Shown here in pieces: positions 37,487-46,063 of a stretch of 64,000 nucleotides of DNA; position 1 is the first letter of the stretch; the number at the start of each line of letters is the position of its first letter. This stretch comes from Endomychus coccineus (Eukaryota > Arthropoda > Insecta > Coleoptera > Endomychidae), in assembly GCA_958510875.1 (NCBI GenBank), contig OY294072.1:310001-374000 (forward strand), given 5' to 3'. Both the position numbers and the translations under genes were made by a program. A model generated the notes under the pieces. That model ran no database searches and had not been told where the DNA came from. It saw only the letters and a list, made by a program, of their open reading frames with translations.

Positions 37487-37807
37487 ATGGATTTTACCAA
37501 ACTGAACCAAATCTCTCTCTTGCAGAGGGCAACACCTACAAAGATTGCAGACTTAAAATTAGATGTACCACATTTAATTTTAAATTTGAAAACAGTACAC
37601 ACTAAATTTGGGGAGGCTGTTTTAGCAGAATTAGAAGGCGACCTAACTGTTTTCCTGCCTAAGCGACTAACAACAGCGCTTATCCCCATAATCGATATCA
37701 TCAATAAGGGACAGAACACCACATTAATATATCGAGGGGAAGAAGCGATTGGGGCAGGAAAATCTTGTGCAAAAATAGAATTCTGCGAATTGCCTCCCAG
37801 GAGTTGA
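37487..37807 (+). CDS. small beta-rich Polinton protein, 106 aa (possible OB-fold, ssDNA-binding)
   Basis: Compact protein with alternating hydrophobic strands and a central Lys-Phe-Gly-Glu-Ala-Val-Leu segment. A Val-Phe-Leu-Pro-Lys-Arg segment and a Tyr-Arg-Gly-Glu-Glu turn follow. Its size and position, 96 bp ahead of PolB on the same strand, suit a single-strand DNA-binding or replication accessory protein. That role is inferred from neighbours and strand pattern, not from a recognised signature. ATG context AAAATGG is good. Confidence 0.65.
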   Translation: MDFTKLNQISLLQRATPTKIADLKLDVPHLILNLKTVHTKFGEAVLAELEGDLTVFLPKRLTTALIPIIDIINKGQNTTLIYRGEEAIGAGKSCAKIEFCELPPRS

Positions 37808-37903
37808 GAGAGAGAGAACCTTACAGCAACACCACTAACGGCAACATCCCTCCTATACTGTTCTTATATATCATAAGGTAGGGTGCTTGTTTATTGTTTA
37901 AAA

Positions 37904-40900
37904 ATGGTTTCAATCGCTAAAATCAGTGGGGAGATTGTGAAAATTATCAATGAGGCTCAACGGGATTTATTAAAATCGAAATTATCCCCTCAGGAAATAA
38001 CAAAGTGGATAGGTTTCTGTACAAAGTACATTAGGACTTTTTCCAGACATTTAACCAAAGACACCTTGAATTTACCCTGTAAGAACCAACTTCAATGTAA
38101 TATTGGACATTTAAAAAGATTCAAAATTTTATTAGGGGTTCGAAATAAACCACCCACAACTAATAAGAACCGTAGTGAGCGAATCCGTTGGGAGGAAGGT
38201 AAATGCGCATTTTCCCAACGAATTCGAACGGGCTTTATAACGAACATTTCACATTTAGACCCGATAAATTTTTTATATGATGCTTTTCATCTTTTCAGCC
38301 CTAGAATCACCAAAATTTTACATACATACAATTTCATTAAGGTAAACACTACATTTTGTGGGGAATATATGCGGCTCAATGCGATCGACGAGCTTATCCA
38401 AACAGAGTATAAATATTTCCACACCAAGTCCGCTCCAATAGATGCTTTTACAAATTTATTGGAGTGGTTCAAGGAGAATGTAATTGATAAACTCCAAGTA
38501 AAGCTGGATGATTTTTTAGAACGCGACTCGGGGTGGAGCATTAGGGAGGTTATCAGTTTGGGGGTGAATATAAATAAGCATGAAACCATCAATTCAGGCT
38601 CTTCGTATATCGTTCTCCCCAAAGAAATACTCTTGAAGCGTGCTGTTATTAATATTAAAAATTACGATGAATACTGTTTTGCCTGGGCAGTAACAGCTGG
38701 GCTACATCCAGCAGCAGCAAATGCAAATACAGCTCGTGTTTCTTCATATCCACATTTTAGTAATGTTTTAAATTTACAAAATCTAACATTTCCCCTTCCT
38801 ATATCACAAATTCCAACTTTCGAGAAAAATAACAATATTTCAATTCATGTATTCGTTTTGGAATTATGTGGGGGTAATGAGCAGCAGCAGAGCGAACATG
38901 TGGAGAAATTGAAGGTTCTCCCTGCATATTTAACTAAAAAAAATAAATTAGAGAAGCATTTTAATTTACTATTAATCCAAGATAAATATTATCGCGATGT
39001 AGAACCTGCGAAATCCTCAAATTTCATTGATCCCACCGTTAAATTTCACTATTGTCTAATTAAAAATTTATCCAGACTTGTAAATTCTCAAATTAGCTTG
39101 AACAACAAAACTTACTTGTGTGAGCGATGTTTAAATAATTTCAAGAGCGAGAATAAGTATAAAAATCACATTGAGGATTGTGGTAAAATGAACATGTGTA
39201 AAATTACTTTCCCCCAAGATGATTATTTGAAATTCAAGAATCACTCAAACAAACTACCCATACCATTTATTATTTATTTTGACTTTGAAGCTCTCCTATT
39301 ACCTATTCAGAACTGCTCTCAATCTAATGTAAGTTCATATACGAACAAAACCCAGCTACACGAGGCGTATAGTGTTGGGTATTATTTAAAATGCCAATTT
39401 AACAATTCCCTATCACGATTTGATAGTTATAGGGGATTAGACCCGGCCAAATGGTTGACAGATGAACTAGATAAAATTGGGGAATTTATCGATCTAAAAC
39501 TTAAATCTATTGTACCTATGGACTTGAATGGTTTTAGTTTCCTAGATATAATGAAGGAAACGAAATGTCATATTTGCGAGAGACAGTTCGAAGAGGGGGA
39601 TGTTCGTGTTAGAGATCATTGCCATTTCACGGGCAAATATCGAGGATTAGCCCATCAAGATTGTAATCTTAATTATAAATATCGATTCGTAGTGCCTGTT
39701 GTGGCTCATAACCTCAGTGGGTACGATATGTTTTTGCTGATTCGAGATATAGCCAAATCGTCCAAACAAAATATTCAAGTACTCCCAATCAATAAAGAGA
39801 AGTATATAAGTTTCACTAGAAGTACGAAAAACTCCGTGGTTAAATTTCGTTTCATCGATTCATGTAGGTTTTTAGATTCAAGCTTGGACAAATTAGTGTC
39901 ATATTTGAAGGTGGAGGATTTGAATATTTTGAAAAGCGAGTTTGCGCACTTATCCGATGATAAATTTAAATTACTAACTCGTAAGGGAGTATTTCCCTAT
40001 GAACACTTAGATGAATGGGGTAAATTGAACGAGGAAAATCTTCCTCCAATAGAGAAATTTTTTAATAAATTACGCGACGAATCGATAAGTGAGGATGATT
40101 ATAGGCATGCTCAAACAATTTGGACTAGTTTTAATTGTAGAAATTTAGGTGATTATTCAGATTTATATTTGAAGACAGATGTTTTATTATTGGCCGATGT
40201 GTTTGAGAATTTTCGCAGCAAATGTATAGATCTTTTTGCTTTAGATCCGGCCCACTATTTCACGGTTCCCTCCTTCACGTGGGACTGTATGTTGAAATAT
40301 ACAAATGTATCTTTACAATATTTGAAAGACATCGATATGGTCTTATTTGTGGAGAAGGGAATTCGTGGAGGTGTGAGCCAATGCAGTAATCGATTTGCAA
40401 AGGCCAATAATAAATACATGAATAATCACGACCCCGAAAAAGAGACAAGTTACCTCATGTATTTTGACGTTTGTAATTTGTACGGATGGGCTATGATTCA
40501 ATATTTGCCCTATGATGGGTTCAAGTGGGTTGAAAATCTCGATGATGTAGACGTAAGAAACGTCTCAGACGAAAGTCCAATTGGCTACATATTGGAAGTC
40601 GATTTAGATTACCCAGCTGAACTTCATGATCTGCATAAAGATCTCCCTCTTTGTCCCACTCACACAGCACCACCCAACAGCAAATTACCTAAATTACTAA
40701 CAACTCTCCACAATAAATCGAAATATATCATTCACTATCGAAATTTAAAACAATGTTTGGCGCTGGGGATGGTGCTGAAAAAAGTCCATAGAATTTTGGA
40801 ATTTAAGCAAGCTCCGTGGCTTAAAGCATACATAGATCTCAACACTAGATTGAGGGCAGCTTCTAAGAATGCGTTTGAAATAGCTCTCTTCAAGCTGCTG

Positions 40901-41701
40901 ATCAACGCAATTTTCGGTAAATCTATGGAGAATGTACGGAAGCATAGACTAGTTAGATTAGTTAATAAATGGTATGGGCCCTATGGGGCTCGCTATTATA
41001 TTTCTCAACCTAATTTCAATAGCAGCAAGATATTTGAGGAGAATTTGGTGGCCATAGAACAGAATAAATTAGAAGTTTTATTCAACAAACCCATCTATGT
41101 GGGGATGTCTATTTTGGACATCTCCAAAACCTGCGTTTACGATTTCCATTATGGCTTTATGTTGAAATTATACAAAGACCCTGGATTGATGCGATTATGT
41201 TACACTGATACTGACAGTTTGATTTACCATATTATTACAAACGATGACATTTATGAGTCAATTATAAATAGAAATATCGGGAAATTTGATACGAGTGATT
41301 ATGCTCCAGACAACCTCTTTAATATTCCGCAGGTCAACAAAAAAGTAGTAGGCTTAATGAAGGACGAGAACAAAGGGCTTTTGATGGATAAGTTCGTTGG
41401 TTTGCGGGCAAAAATGTACAGCTTCACTGTCCAAAATCAAAATCGCGATGATGACGTCACAAAGAAAGCCAAAGGGGTGCGCGAGTATGTCTTACGAAAT
41501 ACAATAACATTTGAGGACTACGTTAGATGTCTGGAAGAGAACATAGAGATGTATCGCGTCCAGAGATCTATCCGCTCTTTTGACCTTAAGTTATACACAA
41601 TTGAGCAGAATAAAATCGCTTTGAGCCCCTTTGATAATAAACGGGTTATATTGGGGGATAAAACAAGCACCCTACCTTATGGACACTATTCTTTAGGTTA
41701 G
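37904..41701 (+). CDS. polB: protein-primed family B DNA polymerase, 1265 aa
   Basis: Replicative polymerase of the element, expected to start on a terminal protein and copy the linear DNA by strand displacement. A C2H2-like finger lies near residues 405-425. The proofreading domain has Exo I Asp460-Phe-Glu462, Exo II Asn603-Leu-Ser-Gly-Tyr-Asp608 and Exo III Tyr755-x3-Asp759. A Cys/His cluster at about 555-588 lies between Exo I and Exo II. Polymerase motif A is Asp855 followed by Asn-Leu-Tyr-Gly, motif B is an Asn-Ala-Ile-Phe-Gly-Lys segment near 1004, and motif C is Tyr-Thr-Asp-Thr-Asp-Ser at 1100-1105. Lys1170-Met-Tyr follows. All catalytic residues are present. The frame is open from 37883 without ATG, so the first ATG, at 37904, is taken as start. 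Confidence 0.97.
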   Translation: MVSIAKISGEIVKIINEAQRDLLKSKLSPQEITKWIGFCTKYIRTFSRHLTKDTLNLPCKNQLQCNIGHLKRFKILLGVRNKPPTTNKNRSERIRWEEGKCAFSQRIRTGFITNISHLDPINFLYDAFHLFSPRITKILHTYNFIKVNTTFCGEYMRLNAIDELIQTEYKYFHTKSAPIDAFTNLLEWFKENVIDKLQVKLDDFLERDSGWSIREVISLGVNINKHETINSGSSYIVLPKEILLKRAVINIKNYDEYCFAWAVTAGLHPAAANANTARVSSYPHFSNVLNLQNLTFPLPISQIPTFEKNNNISIHVFVLELCGGNEQQQSEHVEKLKVLPAYLTKKNKLEKHFNLLLIQDKYYRDVEPAKSSNFIDPTVKFHYCLIKNLSRLVNSQISLNNKTYLCERCLNNFKSENKYKNHIEDCGKMNMCKITFPQDDYLKFKNHSNKLPIPFIIYFDFEALLLPIQNCSQSNVSSYTNKTQLHEAYSVGYYLKCQFNNSLSRFDSYRGLDPAKWLTDELDKIGEFIDLKLKSIVPMDLNGFSFLDIMKETKCHICERQFEEGDVRVRDHCHFTGKYRGLAHQDCNLNYKYRFVVPVVAHNLSGYDMFLLIRDIAKSSKQNIQVLPINKEKYISFTRSTKNSVVKFRFIDSCRFLDSSLDKLVSYLKVEDLNILKSEFAHLSDDKFKLLTRKGVFPYEHLDEWGKLNEENLPPIEKFFNKLRDESISEDDYRHAQTIWTSFNCRNLGDYSDLYLKTDVLLLADVFENFRSKCIDLFALDPAHYFTVPSFTWDCMLKYTNVSLQYLKDIDMVLFVEKGIRGGVSQCSNRFAKANNKYMNNHDPEKETSYLMYFDVCNLYGWAMIQYLPYDGFKWVENLDDVDVRNVSDESPIGYILEVDLDYPAELHDLHKDLPLCPTHTAPPNSKLPKLLTTLHNKSKYIIHYRNLKQCLALGMVLKKVHRILEFKQAPWLKAYIDLNTRLRAASKNAFEIALFKLLINAIFGKSMENVRKHRLVRLVNKWYGPYGARYYISQPNFNSSKIFEENLVAIEQNKLEVLFNKPIYVGMSILDISKTCVYDFHYGFMLKLYKDPGLMRLCYTDTDSLIYHIITNDDIYESIINRNIGKFDTSDYAPDNLFNIPQVNKKVVGLMKDENKGLLMDKFVGLRAKMYSFTVQNQNRDDDVTKKAKGVREYVLRNTITFEDYVRCLEENIEMYRVQRSIRSFDLKLYTIEQNKIALSPFDNKRVILGDKTSTLPYGHYSLG

Positions 41702-41904
41702 AATTAAGATTTTTGATGTTTTTAAATTTGGGTAGTAGTAGTAGTAGTTGTGTAAATTATATATGTATTTTTGTTTTTAAATTAGTGGGGTTAAGATATT
41801 TTGTAAGTAAGTATAATTATACACATTTTTGATTGATTCAGATGATTGGCTGTATGTATTTTTCTTCATCCTATTAAATATTTTATGAGGAAGTTGGGTG
41901 TTTT

Positions 41905-41910
41905 AATAAA
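41905..41910 (+). terminator. poly(A) signal of the PolB transcript
   Basis: AATAAA about 200 bp after the PolB stop and 25 bp before the end of the convergent minus-strand gene at 41935. Confidence 0.6.
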
Positions 41911-41934
41911 CCAAAAATAATAGCATCAATTTTT

Positions 41935-42636
41935 TTATTGTTCAAAATCATACATAACTTTATTTTTATAGAAAAATAACATTTCTCTAAGTGTATTGGT
42001 TGATAAACAGTCGGGCGAAATACCGATAAAACAATACAAGAGGACCATTTCATCGGGCTGCTGCTGCTGATGCTGGTCTCTCGTACTTTTAATCATATCA
42101 ATAACATTATGATAGTATGTGGAAAATCCAAAATGTTCCAGAAAAGACATTCGATGTGATAGCACTTCATCGTTGATTCGAATTATTTCTCGAACATCTT
42201 CCTCACACAACCACAAATGGATATTGTGCTTTGTAACTTGAAGTAATTTAATATTATTGAAGTACACAAGTTGAACTATTTGACAGTATTCATCGGATAA
42301 TATGGGAGCCCCATCGAAATCTGATTGTAGACTTGTGAAGAATTCGGTGATTTTCACTCGTAGAATATCGATGAAATCGATCCATTCCAGCAGGCTGAAG
42401 CTGACTTTACAATTTTGGGTAAGTTGAATGAGTGAGATTGTAGGTGAGAGGGTTCGCACAGGACTCAATCCACATTTGATTTCATAACTTGCCCCCACCA
42501 ACGGGTACGTTGTATTCATCAATAGGAATGGCTCGTCTTTTGCCTTCATCTCAAACTCTTCTAAAAGCCGATCCAACTCGAAAGAACTGCTGCTGCTGCT
42601 GCTACTATCTTCACCAACACTATCCTGGGACAACAT
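41935..42636 (-). CDS. unknown Polinton protein, 233 aa, Ser-rich N-terminus
   Basis: Convergent with PolB. The N-terminus has a run of eight Ser (GCT/AGC microsatellite) and acidic residues. The core, about residues 55-180, contains two similar strand-then-helix patterns (a Leu-Leu-Glu-Trp segment and a Leu-Trp-Leu-Cys-Glu-Glu segment). They faintly recall PC4-type transcription coactivator modules. A Gln run lies near 190. The resemblance is weak and I do not assign a function. The motif ACATGCGCAG (42700-42709) lies upstream, also found before the next gene. The frame is intact. Confidence 0.65.
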   Translation of the reverse strand: MLSQDSVGEDSSSSSSSSFELDRLLEEFEMKAKDEPFLLMNTTYPLVGASYEIKCGLSPVRTLSPTISLIQLTQNCKVSFSLLEWIDFIDILRVKITEFFTSLQSDFDGAPILSDEYCQIVQLVYFNNIKLLQVTKHNIHLWLCEEDVREIIRINDEVLSHRMSFLEHFGFSTYYHNVIDMIKSTRDQHQQQQPDEMVLLYCFIGISPDCLSTNTLREMLFFYKNKVMYDFEQ

Positions 42637-42713
42637 CTTATTAAAACTGTTCTCGATTCACTAGAACCTGACCCCTCAAACCAAATATTTACACCTCGCA
42701 CATGCGCAGCTCA

Positions 42714-43307
42714 TTAGCAGCATATTTCTTTGATGTGATCGGAAGTTTGGATGAGAACATCGAAGCATAAAACTTGTAGTGTTGGCGGAGGAGAAAATTT
42801 GTGGTGTTGGTTGCGTTCCCCACACGAGTCGAAGAAGAAAGTTTTATTAGGAAGTCCTCTACGAATCCCTCGTAGATCCATTATTTCACTTCGGTAAGGG
42901 AGAAGCGCGACCCGATAAAAATCAACACCAATTTCACTCTGTAGCACTCTGTAACAATCAAGTATATACGATCCTGGTTTGGGGATTATACCGGGAACTT
43001 GGTGTAATATGAAATTCTTCCATCTATTTTCGTATATAAAGTAGCCTTCAACATTCATATCAATTATCTCCCAATCGTTTTCGGATGGGTTGAAATCTCC
43101 TCCGAAATAGAAAATATCCGCATACGCGCATTCTTTCAAAGCTCCAATAATGAACGTTACAAAATCTCCTGCGATTATCCAATTTTTCGAGGGTAATTGT
43201 AATTCTTCGATGTTTTCCATCAAATTTGGTGGACCTTTAAATTGTTTTGCATCGTACACGGTGGTAAGTACATTATGAGCAAAACTGTTGTATAATTGCG
43301 AAGACAT
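42714..43307 (-). CDS. unknown Polinton protein, 197 aa, possibly nucleotidyltransferase-like
   Basis: The first ATG is at 43307. The frame is open further up to 43358 but without ATG, and a TCAGT initiator lies 11 bp before this ATG. About residue 58 an Ile-Ala-Gly-Asp-Phe-Val segment is followed about 18 residues later by Ala-Asp-Ile-Phe-Tyr-Phe-Gly-Gly. This order (GxF, then a hydrophobic DxF/DI) is reminiscent of nucleotidyltransferase-fold proteins, but the usual Gly-Ser and Asp-x-Asp are not exact. The rest is mixed alpha/beta with an Arg-Gly-Leu-Pro-Asn-Lys segment. Function unknown. Confidence 0.65.
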   Translation of the reverse strand: MSSQLYNSFAHNVLTTVYDAKQFKGPPNLMENIEELQLPSKNWIIAGDFVTFIIGALKECAYADIFYFGGDFNPSENDWEIIDMNVEGYFIYENRWKNFILHQVPGIIPKPGSYILDCYRVLQSEIGVDFYRVALLPYRSEIMDLRGIRRGLPNKTFFFDSCGERNQHHKFSPPPTLQVLCFDVLIQTSDHIKEICC

Positions 43308-43389
43308 TTTCACGCAGACTGATTCGATTATTTGACTTCCACCACTTGCTTGAACCACCAGTCAAATGGAAGACATGCGCAGTAGCACA

Positions 43390-44310
43390 TTATACAACTT
43401 CAGAATTTTCAATCCAACTTTTCTCTTTCATACCGTACCATTTTACATACATTTTGTTACCCTTTTTTCGGAGCACCTTCTCAATCAAATAAACGTCTGG
43501 CTGTTTGGTTTTCTGCAATTCTTCCTCGTAGAAACAACCGCTGATTGGTGCGTTGGTCATATCTTCTAGTAGATATGTGATCGGGTTGGTAATTTTAACT
43601 TTGATGATTTTAAATAATTCCGCACTCCAATTGGGCGTAAATCCCTTCTCAAAAATATGTTTAGCTTTACTTATTCGCACAATATCCCCCACATGGTATT
43701 TGTGAGGTAGGGCCAACTTAATGTGTGAGTAAGATTGCTTCAATATGCGACTTTCATTCTGTTTCGTAACCTTGAACGGAGCCATTTTTATAGTTCTATG
43801 TTTACGTTTATTATATTTTTCGGTGACTTCTTGAAGTGTATCCACCCATTTGTATTTCCCGCTCAGACTGAATCGCTTGTAGATCGCTTCTTTCAACGTT
43901 CGAATGACACGTTCAGCAATGGTGGCTTTCTTCACAGAATACGTATTATAATGGTTGATTTTATGTTTTTTCATTAGCTCGTCAAAGTGTCTGTTGAAGA
44001 ATTCTTTACCTTGATCGCTTTGTAGGTTCCTAGGCGTACGATGTCCTTCTAGTAATATAGAATTGACTGCTTTCCGAACCTCTTCGGCCGATTTCGTTTT
44101 CAGCGGGCGTGTCCATAGAAATTTCGAGAAGCAATCGATCACCACCAAAATGTATTTAAACCCTCGATTTTCGCGCGCATAATTACCCATTTCAGCAAGA
44201 TCCATTTGCCACAAGTCATCCAACCCTTTTATGATTGTTCTGCGACGTTTAAAATTCTTTCTAACAGGCTTATGAAGCTCATCAACCACCTGCGCTTTAC
44301 CCTTCATCAT
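43390..44310 (-). CDS. int: retroviral-type integrase with C-terminal chromodomain, 306 aa
   Basis: DDE integrase that would insert the linear Polinton DNA and create the 6-bp duplications. Catalytic residues visible: Asp37 (Gln-Met-Asp-Leu), Asp99 (Gln-Ser-Asp-Gln-Gly) and Glu133 (Ala-Glu-Arg-Val-Ile-Arg). A basic Lys/Arg linker precedes the core, and an SH3-like segment lies near 205-250. Residues 272-306 form a chromodomain (Tyr-Val-Lys-Trp-Tyr-Gly, then Ser-Trp-Ile), which in other elements guides insertion to marked chromatin. The start codon overlaps the stop of the upstream coiled-coil gene in ATGA. The frame is complete. Confidence 0.95.
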   Translation of the reverse strand: MMKGKAQVVDELHKPVRKNFKRRRTIIKGLDDLWQMDLAEMGNYARENRGFKYILVVIDCFSKFLWTRPLKTKSAEEVRKAVNSILLEGHRTPRNLQSDQGKEFFNRHFDELMKKHKINHYNTYSVKKATIAERVIRTLKEAIYKRFSLSGKYKWVDTLQEVTEKYNKRKHRTIKMAPFKVTKQNESRILKQSYSHIKLALPHKYHVGDIVRISKAKHIFEKGFTPNWSAELFKIIKVKITNPITYLLEDMTNAPISGCFYEEELQKTKQPDVYLIEKVLRKKGNKMYVKWYGMKEKSWIENSEVV

Positions 44311-45128
44311 TTTTTTGGATCGATCTGCGTTGACGGAGCTAATAACTTTTGTGGTGGTGGGGAGGTGGTAGGAGCTCTTTTATAGGGATGATGATGATGT
44401 GGCGGTGCTTCACCTTTTGCTTTTTTTGTTATCGTCTCCGCAGCCGTCTCCAAACTGGTGATAATAATCGCTTGTTCTATTTGTGATAGATTGCTTTCGA
44501 TGGTCTGTATACGTGCGATCAAGGCCTGATCATTAGTACTGCGCGTTTTATAGTCTAATTCTATAGTTATCAGTTTACTATTGATGGTCTGTATACTTTC
44601 GAATAGGTTGGCATATTTTGAAGTGTTTTCTTGATCGTTACTGATGAGTGTTTTATAGTCTTCACGTATTTTCTTCAATAATTTTTCAAGATTCAGCTCA
44701 TTCGCTTCAGTAGCTTTGGACGATGCTATCATACCATCTACAAGTTTTTCAATTTTAATTCTATTTTGTGTTGTAGAATCAATCAGTGGGTCGGTGATTT
44801 TTTTATTTTCATCCTGTATACTCTGTTTTATGGCTGCAGAGTGAACATAACTTTGATTTTTGTATGACTGTATTTCGGTACGGAGAATCTTCAATTCTTC
44901 GTTTATATTCGTATCCACTTTAGTGATGGCGTTATCTACATATACTTTGTTCGTAACATCATTAGCTGATATAGGTATTTTCACATTGCAAATTTTCAAA
45001 TTTTCCATATCCACATCACCGTCGGGCGTGTGCCTTAAAATGTTCATAAACATCGATTTGCGTTTGAAAACATCGATGATGCTATCGCCCGACAACGCAG
45101 ATCGCCTACCGAACTTATCAAGACTCAT
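44307..45128 (-). CDS. coiled-coil, fibre-like protein, 273 aa
   Basis: Residues about 38-68 contain Val-Asp-Met-Glu-Asn-Leu...Pro...Asn-Asp-Val-Thr-Asn-Lys-Val-Tyr-Val-Asp. This resembles the repeat found in trimeric phage tail fibres and other virion spikes. Long heptad-like helices (about 75-235) follow, then a tail rich in His, Pro and Lys with a His-His-His-His run. I infer a trimeric rod, possibly a virion fibre, but its place in the minus-strand block next to integrase is unusual for that role. A TATATTAG overlaps the stop of the upstream gene. Its TGA overlaps the integrase ATG. Confidence 0.7.
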   Translation of the reverse strand: MSLDKFGRRSALSGDSIIDVFKRKSMFMNILRHTPDGDVDMENLKICNVKIPISANDVTNKVYVDNAITKVDTNINEELKILRTEIQSYKNQSYVHSAAIKQSIQDENKKITDPLIDSTTQNRIKIEKLVDGMIASSKATEANELNLEKLLKKIREDYKTLISNDQENTSKYANLFESIQTINSKLITIELDYKTRSTNDQALIARIQTIESNLSQIEQAIIITSLETAAETITKKAKGEAPPHHHHPYKRAPTTSPPPQKLLAPSTQIDPKK

Positions 45129-45161
45129 TATATAAATGCTGTGGGGTTCAAGTAATCAATA

Positions 45162-46037
45162 CTAATATATGATGTCCGCCTCTCTTAGTTCATTTATTAT
45201 AGCGACAATTTCATTATCGTGCGAAGTATTTCCAGCTTGTTGCGATGCCATCAGTAGTTTTAGTCGGTCCACCAGCTCGTTTGGATCATCCCAAAAAATA
45301 TATTCCATAGGCTTCTTGTTGTATGTCAAATGTAAACCGCTACCGCTTGCTACTGTCGAAGTCGTCTCTGACGATGACGAGGTTGATTGAAACATAGGTT
45401 TAATTATGGACATGTACTTTGGCGCATTGGTACCCTTCAAACGACCGTTAATATTTTTATGTGCATTTGTTAACCGTAAAATTTCTTTGTATGCTGCTCG
45501 ATCTTTATTCGTGAATTTTCTGGGTGTTTTGTAGAATATGAGCTCGTACAATCCAGGTGTTCCCTGTGCGCTATATCCTACGGTTTCGATATTCTCACCG
45601 AATATTATCTTTTTAAAACCGAGAATCCACCCGGTAGAGCTCGCATCATAAACAGGTCCATATACTTTATCGATTTTCTTGTTGTTTTCCCAATGTTCTT
45701 GAACGTATTTACGCACTTGTGGCGGATAATTTGTAAGTGAAGGTTCAATCTCAGTCATAGCATCACCGAACGCGTCGTCATCCTCCTCCCCCTCCTCTTC
45801 CTCATCATCATCGACATCATCTTTAGGTTCTAATTTTATTTCTTTTTTCATCGACTGCGCAGCAGGATGTTTAATTTTTTTAACGATCGCTTTCAATGGT
45901 GTGGCGATAGGTTTGAACAGTTGTTCTATTGATTCGTCTTCTTCAGATTTACCTAGTTTCAAGGCTAGATATTTCTTTCTTATAGACTTACTCAATTCAA
46001 AGATTTTTCGCTTACGTGCTAACTGTTCAGCATCCAT
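45162..46037 (-). CDS. conserved Polinton protein of unknown function, 291 aa
   Basis: The N-terminus is basic and helical, then a long Asp/Glu tract (about 72-90). The C-terminal half has a Ser/Thr-rich linker and a conserved ending with Phe-Trp-Asp-Asp-Pro-Asn-Glu-Leu-Val-Asp-Arg-Leu and Gly-Asn-Thr-Ser-His. I recognise this ending as recurrent in insect Polinton proteins; its role is unknown to me. The frame is intact. Its likely TATA box (TATATAAAA) lies inside the last codons of the upstream ATPase gene. Confidence 0.8.
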   Translation of the reverse strand: MDAEQLARKRKIFELSKSIRKKYLALKLGKSEEDESIEQLFKPIATPLKAIVKKIKHPAAQSMKKEIKLEPKDDVDDDEEEEGEEDDDAFGDAMTEIEPSLTNYPPQVRKYVQEHWENNKKIDKVYGPVYDASSTGWILGFKKIIFGENIETVGYSAQGTPGLYELIFYKTPRKFTNKDRAAYKEILRLTNAHKNINGRLKGTNAPKYMSIIKPMFQSTSSSSETTSTVASGSGLHLTYNKKPMEYIFWDDPNELVDRLKLLMASQQAGNTSHDNEIVAIINELREADIIY

Positions 46038-46063
46038 CTTGTATTTGAACTAAAATTAACAAT

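Noticed and set aside
37883..37903. Upstream extension of PolB by seven codons
   Set aside because: It begins with GTG, not ATG. The first ATG at 37904 is the more likely start in a eukaryote.
43308..43358. Upstream extension of the nucleotidyltransferase-like ORF
   Set aside because: It has no ATG; a TCAGT initiator sits just before the ATG at 43307.
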